From assembly GCF_014490785.1 (NCBI RefSeq), contig NZ_CP051488.1:2976001-3040000 (forward strand): a DNA stretch of 64,000 nucleotides, in the 5' to 3' direction. The stretch's first letter is position 1, and every line of letters starts with the position of its first letter. The DNA comes from Kosakonia sp. SMBL-WEM22 (GTDB lineage: Bacteria > Pseudomonadota > Gammaproteobacteria > Enterobacterales > Enterobacteriaceae). The position numbers and the translations under genes were made by a program. Positions 62,908 to 64,000 of this stretch are shown here, piece after piece. Below the pieces are notes generated by a model. The model saw nothing but the letters and a program-made list of their open reading frames with translations, had not been told where the DNA came from and ran no database searches.

Positions 62908-63411
62908 TCAGCAATTTTCATAGTTATATTTTCCTTTTACATCTACATAACCATATGCAAGCAACTGAGATCGCGATCCCTGTACTTTTACCTTCCTTGT
63001 ACATAATAACAACGCATCATGTACAGTATAAAAATCTACCTGCCTAACAAAGGTTATGCAACTTTCTGATATCCTGCTTCCATCTGGTCGGGTTGGGTGT
63101 AGTCTGAATCCACCACGTGAAATACCGTTTACATATGTTGTGTCAGTCATGGTTTGTGCACTGAATAGACCAAACCAGTGATTATGATTGCCGCCGGTAA
63201 AGCAGTTTATAATGTCAGCACGCTTTTGATTCCTCCATGTTCCTTGTGGTCAATCAACTATCCAGTACCTGCCAACTGGAACCGCCATATTCTCTTTGTA
63301 GGCACAATAGAGATCGTTAGTATATGGATTCAATCCGCTGAAAAAAGGGTATGCTGCTATAGCGTATACCTGCAAATTAACATATAAATTGTCGTAGTGA
63401 TCATCGTAATT
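62908..63411 (-). pseudogene. Tlde1-like (DUF2778) L,D-transpeptidase-fold effector remnant
   Basis: The frame reads VYAIAAYPFFSGLNPYTNDL, PVGRYWIVD, an in-frame TGA, then GNHNHWFGLFSAQTMTDTTY and RGGFRLHP...ISESCIT, with the His and Cys expected at the active site of Tlde1 peptidoglycan amidase/L,D-carboxypeptidase effectors. No proper start codon is found. The TGA and missing start disable it, unless the stop is an error. Two small genes downstream may be immunity. Confidence 0.65.
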
Positions 63412-64000
63412 TTAGAATAATCATATCGTCCCTTCACGCTAACACTGTCGCCGCATGCTGAAGGAGGCATCCTTTTCTGTCTACCATCCGTAAGTTGCCG
63501 AAGGTACATGCGGCTCCATACCACTGGATAAATTTACCTATTACAAGCTATAGCACCATCAGACAGTTGTACTGGCTACTGTTCTGTAACGTGATATACA
63601 TTCTTGATTTGCACCCTGATATTGGGGATTAAACTAGCTTTTATCGGCAGGAATGCATATAAGGATGTTTTTAAACATTTCTCTTCACAAAAAAGCTATA
63701 AAACTTACCATTGATTCTTTTAAGTCGTTATTTTTCTAATTGCACTATTATTTATTAACGGTACGGTTACCGCAGATAATGTTTCGGCTATTTCTCTAAG
63801 TCGTGATCTATGCACTTGATTACCCCATAATATTAGGCTTCCACTAAAAATGTTTGAGAGTAACAATTCAAAATGCAAAAAATAAAGCCGACTTATCCTG
63901 CTGGGCAAGGAAAGAGCATTTTGAGGCCTTTCAGTCGTTTGCGCAGTGTACATTTAGTCAAACCGTACAGTTAGATATTACCATCTTGTTAAAGGATATT
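63412..64000. other. AT-rich region at the right edge
   Basis: No supported gene. A short minus-strand frame near 63953-63720 lacks similarity and is probably chance. Confidence 0.4.

Noticed and set aside
1..64000. Transfer RNA genes as integration sites for the accessory region
   Set aside because: I looked for T-loop and acceptor patterns near drpB and the island gaps and saw none that fold.

Overview
The window is enterobacterial chromosome, and about 36 kb of it is syntenic with the flagellar/rcsA/yed region of Escherichia and its relatives. Gene order, the short duplicated flagellins and the dsrA, yodC and drpB neighbours suggest an Enterobacter/Kosakonia/Citrobacter-like member of the Enterobacteriaceae. 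I assign no species.

Bases 1-20,600 hold flagellar genes: a TPR plus O-GlcNAc-transferase-like glycosyltransferase cut by the left edge; two fliC copies, each with its own sigma-28 promoter; fliDST; the inserted yedD and yedEF; then fliE, fliFGHIJK and fliLMNOPQR, followed by the capsule regulator rcsA. Bases 20,588-26,227 hold conserved housekeeping genes: dsrB, yodD, the small RNA DsrA, mpgP, dgcQ, yodC, yedI and yedA.

Between yedA and vsr sits a two-gene minus-strand operon (34,729-26,326). It encodes a 1,743-residue protein and a second protein of about 1,054 residues that is split by a nine-cytosine run. I do not recognise either family. They look like large secreted toxins or effectors and are the best candidates here for something undescribed. 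Next come vsr, yedJ and drpB. The dcm gene that normally lies between yedJ and vsr is absent.

From about 36.7 kb to the right edge the sequence is accessory and heavily decayed. Contents include relics of a chorismate mutase, a serine recombinase and two SymE-like toxins; several truncated Rhs C-terminal toxin tips, most still followed by an intact immunity gene; IS3-family remnants; and a ColE1-type RNA I/RNA II replication control region. There is also a lysozyme-like effector with a membrane partner, an orphan VbhA-type antitoxin, an acetyltransferase, a complete EcoRII-type restriction-modification pair, a Tle1-type phospholipase effector with a lipoprotein, an AriR-like regulator and a Tlde1-like effector relic with possible immunity genes.

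Two themes link the parts. First, the EcoRII methyltransferase recognises the same CCWGG site as the missing Dcm, so it may supply the methylation that Vsr repairs behind. Second, the right half looks like a store of type VI secretion and Rhs effector-immunity cargo in which toxins decay faster than immunities. No type VI structural genes are present in the window. All family assignments are from reading translated sequence and remembered family members; no searches were run.
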